DNA of 64,000 nt from Bimastos eiseni (Eukaryota; Annelida; Clitellata; Crassiclitellata; Lumbricidae), in the NCBI GenBank assembly GCA_959347315.1, contig OY365822.1:12455101-12519100 (forward strand), read 5' to 3'. The notes below the pieces were generated by a model, which saw only the letters and a list, made by a program, of their open reading frames with translations, did not search any database and was not told where the DNA came from. A program made the position numbers and the translations under genes. Numbering within the stretch: position 1 is the first letter of the stretch; every line of letters starts with the position of its first letter. Positions 11,970 through 24,599 of this stretch are shown piece by piece.

Positions 11970-14904
11970 GTATTATTATTATAGTGATATATAATTTGTA
12001 AAAAATGTTATTACGAACATTTCTACGTCAACGATTTTTGTTATTCTTATTAAAATTCTAACAATAAGATTTCTAAACTAGAAAAGATGACATTATTAAC
12101 AAATGATATCCAGGACAGGAAGAAGCGCACAAAACAAACATAATTCAATCAGCAAGAACTCAATCAATCAATCAATTAACCATCGAGGGAACTTTATATA
12201 GCGCCCATTCAAGACATCAATCAACTCAGAGGTGCAACAACAATTACTATTAAAGTAAGTTACAACTGCAACTATTCGACGTTTGTAATTACTGTGCACT
12301 ATCTTGGTAACTGATTTAAATCATCTGTAGGCCTATAATATAATAACAGTTAACAGATTGCGCCTCTGAGTAGGTATCTTGAAGGGGCGCTACCTAAATG
12401 TTCGATTACACTACATTACAACTACAACAACGATCACTCTTACAACAATCCTTTACACGCGTACAATTTATTTTGTCCAATCCAGTTGATTACATCGATG
12501 ACGAAACTCATCCCCGTCACCGTTACTATGGCAACAAGCCGCACGGTCGCCCGCACACAGCGACGGACGAAAAGCCACCGGAAATGACGAGGATCAATTT
12601 CCGTCAGGGGTCGCCGCCATCAAGGTCAGCTCCGCCGGGCAGTTCAAGGAACCCCTCGACGCATAACGGACATCACCACGCTCGTGGCTACCCAGGCGAT
12701 CGGGATCAGTCGGACCCTGGCGCTGGTAGCCAGGACGTCCAACCGGAAGAGATGGAACCGGAGCGTCCGGGGGAGGAGCAGATGATCCGGACGGCCCCCT
12801 ACGTCCACATCCGGTCGGGAGTGGAGAGTTTCCAGCCGATTGCGGCAGCCATTGCCATGCAGGAGAACCTCAACTCCATCGAAGAGGACGCCGACGAGGC
12901 TGGTCCGGGTCCCCGGCCTCCGCCTGAGCACCTTCCAACTTCCGGCAAGTATCCCATCGACGATGCTATCCAGCCGGAGCCTCCAGTCTACTCCAAAGTC
13001 GACCACGTCGATTCCGCTGTCAAGGACAACGAAGTCCTTCAGCAATACGGCGGGGATGGGCTCGAGAAGGAGGTCCAGGCGGCACTTCTTCAGACGAAGG
13101 TCAAGGGCGACACTGAGAGGACGTCTCTCACAGAAGTCTATTTTCTGGGTCAGTATTCCTGTAATCTAGATCAAATCAATCAAATCAAATCAAATATGTT
13201 TCTATTGATCCCGTTAGTGTTGTATGCTGTCATTACCATAACAAGTAGAAAAACGAAAAAAGCTGTACAAAAGAACACTTTTAGCAATAAGTTATTATAA
13301 GGAACGAGAAAATAAGGAAAAAGAATGATCCTAAGGGACCCAAAGATCCCGCTAGCCGGGCCTACCCTTTCCATGAAATATTAGTCAGCAGTATGTCAAA
13401 GCGCAATTAACTTCGTCTTAATTAGTTAACTAAGCTAGTTCGTGTACACAAATCCCAAGATATTGATAGTGGCAATAAGTAATTATGATTAAAATGATTA
13501 TACAATAACACGAATAAGATGATGAAACAGTAATAAGATAATTAAGAAGTATTAGTAGCAGATGGGTGTGTCTTGAATTTTTTCTTAAATATACAGATAC
13601 TGTGAGATTGTCGAATATCAATATCAATGGAGAACATTTGAGTTATAGGTTTTAAAAAAAGGTCGGTAATTAAACGAAGAGCGAACATTGTATGTGTTAG
13701 TAGAAGATATATGGACGAACTGATTGGAGAAGATTGGCGACAATAACTTATTAACACGTTTATACATGAACTCATTATATTGGAACCTTGTTATTTGATG
13801 GAGTCTTTAAAAATTTGAATAGATTGGATTAGAATTGATCAAAGCCAATATGATGTTAATCTAGCCAAACCAGGTCTAACCTAATCTTGCGTAGAAGTAG
13901 ATGAGCTGAGATTCAGCCTTGGGTATGAAGCATTAGCGACTTACATACGCATTGCACTTCATTGCATACCCATATATAATAGTGTAGTCTTGCCTTTTAC
14001 AGCTGTGGTCGCCGGATGCTCTATTGCCGGATTTATGGGACTCGTCCTGGCAGGCGTCTGCTACTATAGGTAAGCAGGGCTTGCATTCCTCGTTCTCGTA
14101 TAACTCGTAATCGTAATCGTAAACTCGACGTTTCTACATTGCCCATAGAAGCAAAGTCGTAGGAACCATCTTTATCGCAAGCGCTTAATCAAATCGAAAT
14201 CGTTAGGCAGTGGGTCAAGATGCAGAGAGGCATACATGTAGCAGTCAGTCAGTCAGTCAGTCAGTCAGTCAGTCAGTCAGTCAGTCAGTCAGTCAGTCAG
14301 TCAGTCAGTCAGTCAGTCAGTCAGTCAGTCAGTCAGTCAGTCAGTCAGTCAGTCAGTCAGTCAGTCAGTCAGTCAGTCAGTCAGTCAGTCAGTCAGTCAG
14401 TCAGTCAGTCAGTCAGTCAGTCAGTCAGTCAGTCAGTCAGTCAGTCAGTCAGTCAGTCAGTCAGTCAGTCAGTCAGTCAGTCAGTCAGTCAGTCAGTCAG
14501 TCAGTCAGTCAGTCAGTCAGTCAGTCAGTCAGTCAGTCAGTCAGTCAGTCAGTCAGTCAGTCAGTCAGTCAGTCAGTCAGTCAGTCAGTCAGTCAGTCAG
14601 TCAGTCAGTCAGTCAGTCAGTCAGTCAGTCAGTCAGTCAGTCAGTCAGTCAGTCAGTCAGTCAGTCAGTCAGTCAGTAAGACGTATGAGGTGGAGGGTAT
14701 GTAGACTATAGAGCTCAAACAGCGTGGGAGGCAGCGGGAATAATAATTAGTCTTGATGGACTGACCCCTGGAATTGACCTCTGGAATTGACCCCTGGAAT
14801 TGACCCCTGGAATTGACCTGCTGGAATTGACCTGATCACGGTTGGATTTGATGCGCCATCGACTGATGCACTCAGCATTAGACACGGGCGCAAGAAAAGT
14901 GCTG

Positions 14905-14989
<85 letters not shown>

Positions 14990-15107
14990 CGGTGGCTTTT
15001 CAGGGCACTATGTCAAGATTACAATCCACTGACAAGCGGCGACCCAGATAGCCTGATGACAGATCCGTTGGCAATGTCAATGAATAATAATAATAATAAT
15101 AATAATA

Positions 15108-15155
<48 letters not shown>

Positions 15156-15575
15156 TCAGTTTGAGTAAAAGACATATGGGGAGCCAGGTAGAATCAAGGC
15201 TTTGGTAGTTCTTAGGATGGATCAGATATTTGTCTTAATACTGGAGGAAATTTGTTCCAAAGAGGCGAGGTTGCAATAGCTATTGAGCCGTCCATCCATC
15301 CATTAACCCATGACTGAACAGAATATCCAAGCAGTGCTGATGGAGTGGAAGAGGAGAGGGTTGAATGAAGTAGACAGTGAGCAACGGACGGAGTTGGGAG
15401 TGCTGGGAGGACTATTAGGTGTGTTGCAGTTTCTTATTAATACTCGTTTAGTGAAGTTATCATTAACCCTTTAATGCTAAATCGTCATTTTTTTGTATTA
15501 TGACAAATCTATTCCATCAAACACAAATAGGCCAACAGACTAATCGGGCCTTAATTGAATCATTTGATCGTTTTG

Positions 15576-15655
<80 letters not shown>

Positions 15656-15919
15656 CAGCAGTAGTAGTAGTAAGTGGAGTAGTAGTAGTAGCAGTAGTAG
15701 TAGGTGGAGGGGAAGTAGTAGTAGTAGTATCATTGTTATTAGCAACAACTCGGCTACCGTGTCGAATGCTATTTAGCAAGACTCTGAATTAAGGCACTGT
15801 GATTATTTACGTATTAACACACCACGCACACACACGCACACACACACACGCACACACACACACATATATAATATATAATACACATGACTCTTTTGGGAGA
15901 ACGTGATATTCGGTGCTTG

Positions 15920-15996
<77 letters not shown>

Positions 15997-18119
15997 CACA
16001 AATTATATAGCGTTAATCACTACGTTGATACATACATTCATACACATGCAAATGTATACATACATTCATATATGCATATAGACGTGCGCCCTCTGTAGAC
16101 TGCGTAAAAAAGCAAAGGCGACATCTGACGTCGAGTACCCTGCGTATGGAGTGACTGGGCCAACGAAGGAGCGCGACAGTGGCGCCCCTGGTGACCGGAA
16201 GTTAGCACAGAGCGCACAGATGTATCACTACCAGCATCAAAAGCAACAGATGATCGCATCTGAGAGGTAACTCTTCCATTCACTAACATCCATTCAGTCA
16301 TTCATCCATTCATCCATTCATTCATCCATTCATTCATCCATTCATTCATTCATTCAATCATTCACCTATTCATTCATTCATCCATTGATCAATTCATTCA
16401 TTCATTTGTCAATACAGTTACCCATTCATCATACATTTATTCATACATCCATTCAATAATTTATACTTTGTTCATTCATTGATACGCTCATCTATCCATT
16501 CATACGTTCTGTAACATACATTAAACCATTCATCCAATCCGCTCATCCTTTTTTCATCCGTTGATCCAATCATCTTGTCGTTCATCCTTTTACCTTTCAT
16601 TCGTCAATTTATTGATTCATCCATTCATCCATACAATCTACCCAATCATCCATCCATCCATTTACCCAACCCATCCAAGCTCATCCATTCACCCATTCAA
16701 TCACCAAACTCACCTAAGCCCCATTCATTCACTTATCAATTCACCCAACCCATCCAAACCTATTCATTCACCCATCAATTCACTCAATCCATCCAAACCC
16801 ATTCATTCACCCATCAATTCACCCAACCCACCCAAACCCATTCATTCACCCAGCAATTAGCCCAACCCACCCAAACCCATTCATTCCGCCATCAATTCAC
16901 ACAAAACCATCCAAACCCAATCATTCACCCATCAAGTAACCCAAACCACCCAAAAACCCAGTCATTCACCCATCAATTCATCCAGCCCACCGAACCCCAT
17001 TCATTCACACATCAATTTACCCAACCCATTCACCCATACACCCATCCATTCACCTATCCAACCAGTGATTCATTCACCCATCGGGCCGGAAACTTAATCA
17101 TGATATCGGGTGCTATACATATTTGAAACTATACTTTATGTAGCGCACTTTGATTACCTCATAACGGCATTGCGCGCATGACAAGTTCTTGAATGCAGCT
17201 GAAAGTACGTGCTGTGGAAGACTATACCAAGGTAACGGTGCAAAGCACGGTAAAGCGCAATGGGATCGAGTTGATATTGGGAAGCGAGGCTCCTGCATAT
17301 CCCACATCAGTCGAGCATAACGATCGTTGCCAGATCAATTTGAGACCGATACTCAATGCTTCCTGATGTACCTCGGTTCGTTGCCGACTAATTAGGATCC
17401 TGGAATTTATTCTTTTCTAAACAGGGAGCCAGCGGAACGTGTGTCTCCCATATCCTGGTGTAGCCGAGGACTTAGAGAGATTCATTACGAAGAGTTATGT
17501 AGCGCCCTTCGACGTTACTAATGAAGAGCGCTTGCTACGGGTTCCCGTTCATTTCGTCGCATTTTAAAAACAACACTAACCATAACCCAGACCCTAAACG
17601 ACCCTCACGGCACATAACCTTACCCTAAACGACCCTCAGGATGCTTGACCTGACGAAATGATCTGCGACGAAATGAACGGTCACCCTCGCTACCCAACCC
17701 CGGATGAAAAGAATGGACCTAAGGTTTTAATAGTGTAATTGAACGCTTCTGAATTTAGCCTAGATAAGGCGTAATGCCAATGGAATGAAGTGAGTTCGAT
17801 TCCCGCTACTCCTAAGGTTAACTGGGCCTTCTTTCGCTAGGCGGCAGCGCTGGTAAAATCTGATGTATAATGTGAATATTATGGCCGCCTGGAATGGCTG
17901 CCGACAGTCAAATTCGACTCTTGTAACAACTTGTCAACAATCGTTCATACTATGTTTATTGTCAAACTCTACGGTTAGTCAGTTTGACGTTAAACGATTT
18001 TAGTATACGTGTATACAAAATGTATTAAATCATAATCACCACCACCATCAACACCACCAACACCAACACCACCACCTTCATTATCGAATTCATCATCATG
18101 AACATCGTCGTCGTCGTCG

Positions 18120-18209
<90 letters not shown>

Positions 18210-19359
18210 ACGACAACAACAACTGTCAGTATCGTCATTGCATTAGTTAGTAAGGGCAAATGTATTGTCTATCAACAACGTAGGCCTACTCTGCGTAAAA
18301 TGACACATTTGGATCGCCTCTGAGTAGCTAGTTCCGCGAGAGGCGCTATATAGATTCTCAGTTACAATTACAATTACAATCACAATTTGCGCTGAGTACG
18401 AATTTAGCGCCGGCGAATAAGCTGCGAGAAATTTTCGAAGATTTACATTACGTTACATGACATCTCGTGTGTGCTTTTTTCAGACTCAACAGCGACGTGA
18501 ACAACCGAGGATCAGACGCCGAGTCAGAAGAAGAGAACGAAGAAGGAGACTACACGGTCTTCGAATGCCCAGGGCTAGCAACGGTCAGAGACAACACACT
18601 GTTTACACACACACATCTGCCATGATGACGATGATGACGATGATGACAGTCGATGATGATGATTATGAAGATAACGGTTGTTGATGACGACGACGATGAT
18701 GATGTGGACGGTGATGACAACGACGACGATGATGATGGTGATATTTCAAGATAATGACGACCACGATGATCACCGTTGATTATGATGATGACGACGACGA
18801 TGATCACGTTTAACAAAAGATGTTTTATGACAACGATGAAGATGAAGATGATCATACACCGTTGTGTGAAGTGTTTTGATCCACACAGACACATTTATAT
18901 GTACACAAATAAAACATATACATACATACATGTATATCCATCGATGCATGCATAAATATATATATACATTGATGCATACATATATACAAGTGCACACATA
19001 TAGAGATACATATATACATACACTGATGATACTGCTGCTGCTGCTGATGATGATGGTGATGGTGATGATGCTGATGCTGATGACGACGACGACGATGATG
19101 ATGATGAGATGATGACGATGACGATGACGACGACGACGACGACGACGATGATGATGATGATGATGATGGTGGTGGTTATGGTGATAATGCTGACACTGCT
19201 GCCGATGATATCATATCGATGAAATTGACGAATGTGAAGACGAATCTTGTCCGGACCTTCTTTCAGAACGGGGAGATGGAGGTCCGCAATCCGCTGTTCA
19301 GCGAACAGACACCGGTGACGGCGCCCTCCGATGTACCAGGGTCGCAGGGAAAGAAGTAG
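11198..19359 (+). CDS. NPDC1: NPDC1 homologue (3' six exons)
   Basis: Single-pass membrane protein of the NPDC1 / nematode CAB-1 family, linked in mammals to neural differentiation and in worms to synaptic function. Exons by GT-AG junctions with matching phase: 11198-11329, 12486-13148, 14003-14069, 16099-16266, 18484-18583, 19267-19359 (TAG at 19357). The first exon has the conserved acidic/ELAR block ([17 protein letters not shown]). The second is long (663 nt), Pro/Glu-rich and probably extracellular. The third encodes the membrane helix ([19 protein letters not shown]). The fourth carries the family hallmark [17 protein letters not shown]. The fifth gives [20 protein letters not shown] and the last [11 protein letters not shown]. 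These cytosolic blocks match vertebrate NPDC1 closely. The membrane-exon phase excludes an alternative donor after 13099. The N-terminal signal peptide and cysteine-rich exon(s) were not found, so the start is partial. Introns are full of microsatellites. Confidence 0.93.
11388..11642. repeat. (CA)n and (CAGA)n microsatellite
   Basis: ACAC-rich from 11388 to 11490, then GAGACAGA / CAGACAGACA units to about 11610. It begins about 60 bp after the NPDC1 donor at 11330. Confidence 0.9.
11778..11985. repeat. (ATT)n with (ATC) interruptions
   Basis: About 200 bp of TTA/ATT units with periodic ATC interruptions, in the NPDC1 intron. Confidence 0.9.
12356..12440 (+). mobile_element. solo LINE 3' tail next to an NPDC1 exon
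   Basis: Contains GCGCCTCTGAGTAGGTATCT followed by TGAAGGGGCG, nearly identical to the 3' end of the CR1-like relic at about 44600-44640. A TTACAAC-type tail follows. It ends about 45 bp before the acceptor of the 663-nt NPDC1 exon. A related inverted fragment is at about 12180-12235. Confidence 0.75.
14242..14677. repeat. perfect (CAGT)n array, about 109 units
   Basis: Roughly 436 bp of uninterrupted CAGT tandem repeat, the longest pure simple repeat in the window. It lies in the NPDC1 intron about 170 bp after the membrane exon donor (14070). Reading frames on the plus strand give endless SVSQ; this is not a protein gene. Confidence 0.97.
14760..14836. repeat. tandem repeat of CTGGAATTGACC
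   Basis: Five to six units of a 12-14 bp motif containing GGAATTGACC, with short length variants. Confidence 0.88.
14907..15154. repeat. two (AAT)n / (TTA)n arrays
   Basis: (AAT)n at 14907-14988. A second array at 15083-15154 switches from AAT to TTA in the middle and so forms an inverted structure. Confidence 0.9.
15577..15732. repeat. (ATT)n-(TAG)n trinucleotide array
   Basis: ATT units followed by TAG units with GCAG interruptions. Ser-rich and Leu-rich frames over it are artefacts. A similar ATT-TAG compound array is present at 10600-10770. Confidence 0.9.
15924..15994. repeat. (TA)n microsatellite
   Basis: About 70 bp of pure TA, roughly 105 bp before the NPDC1 exon at 16099. Confidence 0.92.
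16275..17080. repeat. CATT/CATC array grading into a ~40-bp minisatellite
   Basis: Starts 8 bp after the donor at 16267-16268 as imperfect CATT/CATC. From about 16690 it becomes roughly nine copies of a ~40-bp unit built on CATTCATTCACCCATCAATT plus CACCCAACCCACCCAAAC. The Pro/His/Ser-rich open frames are repeat translations. Confidence 0.85.
17544..17680. mobile_element. small TIR element enclosing TTAGGG-like sequence
   Basis: The left end CCGTTCATTTCGTCGCA (about 17545) is the reverse complement of the right end TGCGACGAAATGAACGG (about 17664-17680). The interior contains CTAAACGACCCTCA repeats related to the sequence at 40738-40830. This is a MITE-like structure; no target duplication was confirmed. 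Confidence 0.6.
17768..17995 (+). mobile_element. tRNA-derived SINE, family B, near-complete copy
   Basis: Starts with a B-box-like GAGTTCGATTCCCGC, then TTCTTTCGCTAGGCGGC and a 3' part with GCCGACAGTCAAATTCGACT and GTTCATACT. The same arrangement occurs in the split copy at 49945-50830, and 3' parts alone at 23150-23275 and 37630-37735 (minus). It lies in an NPDC1 intron. Confidence 0.72.
18030..18212. repeat. (CAC)n and (CAT)n array
   Basis: CAC-rich from 18038 to 18075 and about 30 CATCAT units from 18100 to 18208, with GTC interruptions. Asp- and Met-homopolymer frames on the minus strand are artefacts. Confidence 0.92.
18620..19180. repeat. GAT/GAC-rich intronic array
   Basis: Fills most of the last NPDC1 intron (18584-19266). 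GATGATGAC blocks flank a CATACATA-rich segment (about 18900-19020). The last exon begins shortly after it. Confidence 0.85.
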
Positions 19360-19821
19360 CATACCCGCCCCCTCTGCAGGGACCACGACGGGCTCCTCCT
19401 CCTCCTCTCCCGGCCGACCGAGTCGCCCTCCCACCTCCGCAGCCACCAGCATCTCTCGGCTTAAGCATCTTCCTGATGAAGCGACGTCCGTGATCCGATA
19501 ATCCGCCACACTCACCAACCGATAATGGTTGCTTGGTTCTAACCACCAGAGGACGGGCAGCTGTTCCTCAATCGATCATCTGTACTTCTTATGCTGAACA
19601 TAAACTACCTTGAAGCCACGAACGACACCTTAACTCTTTTCGAGCTGCCAGATTAAACCCGCTCTGGTCCCGTTTCATGGAAATTCCTGTCTGTCTGTCT
19701 GTCTGTCTGTGTGTCTTTCTGTCTGCCTTTCTGTCTGCCTGCCACGTTGCCTCTGTCTCGTTCGTTGTGTTTCTTGGCCCTCATTTGTTACACACGGACA
19801 GTTAATTTTACGACTATGAAC

Positions 19822-19827
19822 AATAAA
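19822..19827 (+). promoter_or_regulatory. candidate NPDC1 poly(A) signal
   Basis: AATAAA 463 bp after the NPDC1 stop codon, the first canonical hexamer downstream. A (CTGT)n run at 19686-19715 would fall in the 3' UTR. Placement is inference. Confidence 0.5.
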
Positions 19828-21839
19828 TCATTCCTTTGCAAGGGCTTTAATGAGATGTATAAATGATTAGGTATATCATAGAATCAGCCTCATAGAAAGC
19901 GATCTGAAACCATCATCATACGACGGCAACCCTTCCGTATGTATATTAGCCTTGAGACAAACTATTTATTTATGTTAATTTGAATTAGTTTCGTTAGCCT
20001 AATACAGTGCAGTGTTTGAAATATTTCAATCCTTTCCAGGATGCCCGTAAACATTTTATTTGACCAAGATGGAACTTACATGGGTTAAAGGACGGAAAAT
20101 TTGTATCACATGAACCCAAGTGGGCATTCAGGCAGGGTACTGCATTTCGGCAATTCAGCACTTAGCCATTGTGAAAATATTTATTTATAACCTCTTCTTG
20201 GATTTAGCTAAGTCCCAGTCGATTTACACATTTCTCAAAAGTAGCCCTTGCTATGAAGATGCATTCGCTATTGAACATGCATTTGGCAAATTTCATAGAC
20301 CTACTGATTAGTTACACTTTCAAACGAATCCTGGCAGATTACATGAGATAACAAGTCAGACAATTTATGTTTATGAGCTATAATTGGGTATCGATGCCAC
20401 AGTAATTAACAGCAGATTCTGGTGATACGAAACACCTTTTCAATAATACTATAGTTCCACCGGTTGCAAATTTTGCATATACCTTGGGTTTTGGTGTCAG
20501 GGTTTATTTTGGATAATGTTAAACTAAATACAAATAAGATGAAGTGAAAAAGGATTCAAAATTGTAGAAAACTCATGGAACTTGTGGAAGACATTTTATT
20601 CTTAAATTTACTGCTGTAAACAATGATTATGCCTTCTGAATAAACACATATGGGCCTAACTGATGGATAATATGGACAGCAGCCTAAATAAAATTTAAAA
20701 ATTAGTTGCAACCATAAGAAAGCACAAGACCAATAATCAGGATATTCAATGTCTTCTATGCTTGCACAACCCGCGCTATTCGATTTAGAACAGAAATTTT
20801 ATTGAAACTGGTGATCCAGTTTAATAGCAATTTTGGATAGGAGTCTGCCAGTGAAAATTGTCTAAATCTGATCATGTAAATAAAATATGAATTTAGAAAA
20901 GCAGACATAGCTGAAATGACTAAGTTTATCAATTGTCCACAATTTCATGCCGCTTCAAGAGGTTTGATAGGAATCGTTGACCCAATTTCATAGGACGTTT
21001 TCAGATGGTTTTAGCCTACATGTATGTGTGTGAATTGATCATTAATTTTGCCGAAACTTTTTAATTACTCCGAACGTATGCCCTTTACCATAGATAGACA
21101 CTTTAGACAGAGACAGGAACATGCCAAAAATATCCTGCAGAACTAAGAAAACGTAGACAATAATCCAGTATTCTTTCAGAATAACGTCTAAGAACTGTTT
21201 CTTTATGTTCAAATTTTTAATTGTACACATTCACCATCACATTCCATTCTGACGTCAGTTAATGTTAAGTTTTATCAAAAATGTGACATTATTTGAAATC
21301 GAGCAGGCAGCTTCTATCTCGCATCTGTCTGGTAGTCTGTGTATCACGAAGCCTGAGCTACATGTATTTGTCAATCTCTGAACGTGTCGTTACGAAGAAT
21401 GCTTACTGTTTCATTAGCAATCTATGAGTAGGCCTACATTAAACAAATTACAGAGTTTGCAAGCATTACGAGCACTTTGATTGATTCTGATCTCGACTAA
21501 ACTAACTCTAAACAGTTTCTATGCTTCTAAATAATTATCACCTCATCTCCATTGTCTCCCATGTTTGATGTTTGATTCTATATGGAGTCAATTGTGTGAA
21601 TTCAAAGTCGTGTTGATACTTGAATAGGATTATAATCGGATAATATTCAACAGAAACTTACTTTATGGATCATTTCAGCATTTTTCATCTGTCGTCATCT
21701 GTTCCCTGTAGACAGAAATCCGGTGATTGTTGTGCAAATGATTTAAAGTATAATTACATATCACGTTGCGCAGGATGTCTGAAGTTGTACAGTACGAATG
21801 CCCTGATTCAGACGTACATACGTACGACCTATATACTTG
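19828..21839. other. AT-rich intergenic stretch without recognisable features
   Basis: No coding exon, LINE domain or long tandem array was seen. TAGGCCTA occurs at 21429. Confidence 0.5.
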
Positions 21840-22085
21840 CATACATACATACATGCATATATACATACATAGTTACATAAATATGTAAATATATACACCC
21901 ATACATACACTAATGCATACATACATACATACATACATATATATATACATACATACATACATACATACATACATAAATACATACATACATACATACATAC
22001 ATACATAAATACATACATACATACACATGCATGCGTGCATGCATGCATGCGTGCGTGCGTGCGTAAGTACGTACACAAATACACA
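21840..22085. repeat. (CATA)n grading to (GCGTGCAT)n
   Basis: About 200 bp of CATA units followed by ATGCATGCGTGCG units, alternating purine-pyrimidine throughout. Met/Tyr/Val/Cys-periodic frames on the minus strand are artefacts. Confidence 0.9.
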
Positions 22086-22267
22086 GATCTTATTAGGAAT
22101 AGCCCACATAATTTTGTCGATATATGTCAACATGATACATTTTAATAGAACCTGATATAATCTACTCAAAGAGCATGCATGACTCAAGTGAAAGCAAATT
22201 ATCTGGATGCAGTCCTAACCAACAAACGGATTCATGGCTTGATGCCTATTATATATATATATATATA

Positions 22268-22430
22268 GATGGAAAGACGGATGGAAAGACGAATGGAAAG
22301 ACAGATGAAAAGATGGATGAATTGTCTACGCTAAGCTAACGACCATTAGGCAGCGAACTTTGTAAAGCATAATAAAAAAATTATGTGATTCAAGTAGTAG
22401 ACGAAGTCTATTTGACTTTGGCTTAGTTAG

Positions 22431-22440
<10 letters not shown>
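22268..22440 (+). repeat. dispersed repeat, copy 1 of an inverted pair
   Basis: The segment GATGAATTGTCTACGCTAAG through ATTTGACTTTGGCTTAGTTA is almost identical, on the opposite strand, to 26738-26900. A short tandem GATGGAAAGAC array sits at its left end (22268-22320), matching the longer array at 26870-27120 next to the other copy. Confidence 0.85.
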
Positions 22441-22462
<22 letters not shown>

Positions 22463-22777
22463 TTATATATATATTGCAGCCGGTGCTTTGTACGTCTTCC
22501 GTCATTCTTCTTGACTTCCGATGGTCTCATTCTGTCGCTGCCGGTCATTTCTCATTGTGGTCGTCCTCACTAGGAGTCCACTTAGCGCTCGGTCACTCAC
22601 TCCACCTATCAGATAAGAAGCTGAATCCACGCTCGGACAAAAAGACGCCGCGAGTGTTTTATCCTTATAGGCTTATACTATACTGACTGCGGAGTCAATT
22701 GATACTAAGGCAAAACAATCTACCTTGCGAATAAACATTACGTAAGTGTTTCCGCTTTAGTTCGGACTAAATGACTT

Positions 22778-22852
22778 GATGGAGTTGATTCTTCCTAGTA
22801 CCAATTGAATGAGGAAGTTGATTCTTCCTGGCACCATCTGAATTGGCTGGGA
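22778..22852. repeat. short dispersed motif repeat (TTGATTCTTCCT)
   Basis: Two direct copies of GTTGATTCTTCCTRG followed by CACC/TACC and an AATTGAAT-like stretch. The complement (AGGAAGAANCAAC) recurs at 23590-23655 and 28345-28470. Confidence 0.6.
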
Positions 22853-22963
22853 GACAAATTGAACGTGGGTAGTTCACTGTTTTTATATTTTAATAACATG
22901 TACAAACTACAATATTATGTTAAGTATAAACCACTATAGAAACAAAGCTGCTGTAGGTGTATG

Positions 22964-22965
22964 AT

Positions 22966-23035
<70 letters not shown>

Positions 23036-23106
23036 GTAATAATAATAATAATATTAATGATAATAGTAATAATAATAATAATAATAATAATAGTAATAAC
23101 AATATA
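22964..23106. repeat. (AAT)n array
   Basis: About 140 bp of AAT with TAG interruptions. Confidence 0.92.
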
Positions 23107-23149
23107 ATTTTCTTTCAATTTCAAACTGTATGATTACATGTAGGCACTT

Positions 23150-23275
23150 GATCTGCATACAGTATGAACGAATGATGACAAGTTACTATATGTAGGTCTA
23201 TACAGGAGTCAAATTTAACTGTCGACAGTCATGCAAGCTAGGCGCCTATTGCATTATGCATCTAATACAGGTGTA
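23150..23275 (-). mobile_element. SINE family B, 3' fragment
   Basis: Reverse complement matches the family-B 3' part: GTTCATACTG, AACTTGTCATCATTCG and GACTGTCGAC-type sequence. Compare 17925-17975 and 50745-50830. Confidence 0.6.
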
Positions 23276-23678
23276 AATTAAAAACAAAAAAGTCAGTCAG
23301 TGATATTCCTTTTTAGAATGTGATAGGCCTAATGTCATTTAAAATGACTCGTTTTCGAATCGAGCGTCAACTATCAGCAGATTGCATGTTTCATTATTAA
23401 TTTTGCAATCTTTAGAACAAATGAAGCTTTAACTTTATTACATAACGTTCAACATAGAATTTCGCCGATAGCAAGACTCAGTTAGGCAAAGAAAATCACG
23501 ACTATTTAAAAAAATTTCTGCGAATTGGCCATCATCCTGTTGAATTTGCCATTCACAAAAAGCAAACCATGACTATTAGGCCTATCACTATTTGTCCTAG
23601 GAAGAATAAACTCCGCCAGTCATTTGTTTCTAGGAAGAATCAACTTCCCCATTTCAAGGCTCATTAAACAGCTCAATT

Positions 23679-23715
<37 letters not shown>

Positions 23716-24599
23716 TGGCACATTTTCCATATTTTTAGCATTTCCCATGCAGCCAGACAGTGGAGGACAGTTCCTCTTTTTGTCTGTTATCTCTCTGAAT
23801 CACCAGGCAATTCTTCATCAAATTATGTGGTTGTACTATATTCAGCCTGATACCGAAATAAGACGTAGGCCTATTCTATCTAGTCCCAGATGTGCCTGTT
23901 CGAAATAGCCCAGGGTCACTCAATTTTCGCATCAGGGAGACTAGCTTTTCATCGACGCAATCAAATCAAATGAGTGCAATCATCTTTTATTGAACGCATA
24001 TGTGTCTTCATATAAGAGTTCGAGAATAAGGTGGTGCCCTGCGTTTGGCTTAATGGTGGCGCTTTTAAACTTGGAGTTTATAATTACGATTTATTCATAT
24101 GTCTATCTCCGAGGCACTCTGTCTGTCTGTCTGTCTCTCTGTGTCTGTCTGAGTGAATGCCTACGTGTCTCCCTAATCCGTCACTCTTCGTCTCTTTGCA
24201 TGTATATCTGTACATGAATCTGCCTGTGTTACTAGATGTCCATCTGTTTGCCTCTTTTTCTCTACGCTTGCATCTGTGTTCCTTTGCCCGACCATTCGTC
24301 GTTCCGCCTGCCTCTGCAGTCCGTCCTTCCACCAGCCTGTCTAATGCGCCCGTGCAAAGGACCGTAAGTCTATAACACGGTTGAGTAGCAGATGCTAGAC
24401 TCCTATTCGACGTCACTGACTCAATTACGCAATTTTCCTGTCTAAACGTCGGATTTACACTCAGCCACCGTCACCAGGAGCGCTACTGTCGCCTGGTCCG
24501 GCTCAAAGCCATTGACTGGCCGCCGGTACACAGCCGAGACCCCGAGACGTATAATATACATTGTATGAAATATATTTATATAAATATAGGAATTCACTC

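Noticed and set aside
12644..13045. 133-codon minus-strand open frame
   Set aside because: Antisense shadow of the 663-nt NPDC1 exon, whose plus-strand frame joins neighbours in phase.
13097..13102. Alternative NPDC1 donor after GAAG at 13099
   Set aside because: Splicing here would read the membrane exon out of frame, while the donor at 13149 gives the hydrophobic helix in frame.
14210..14711. Two long overlapping open frames encoding repeated SVSQ
   Set aside because: They are translations of a pure CAGT microsatellite inside an NPDC1 intron, with no splice or family support.
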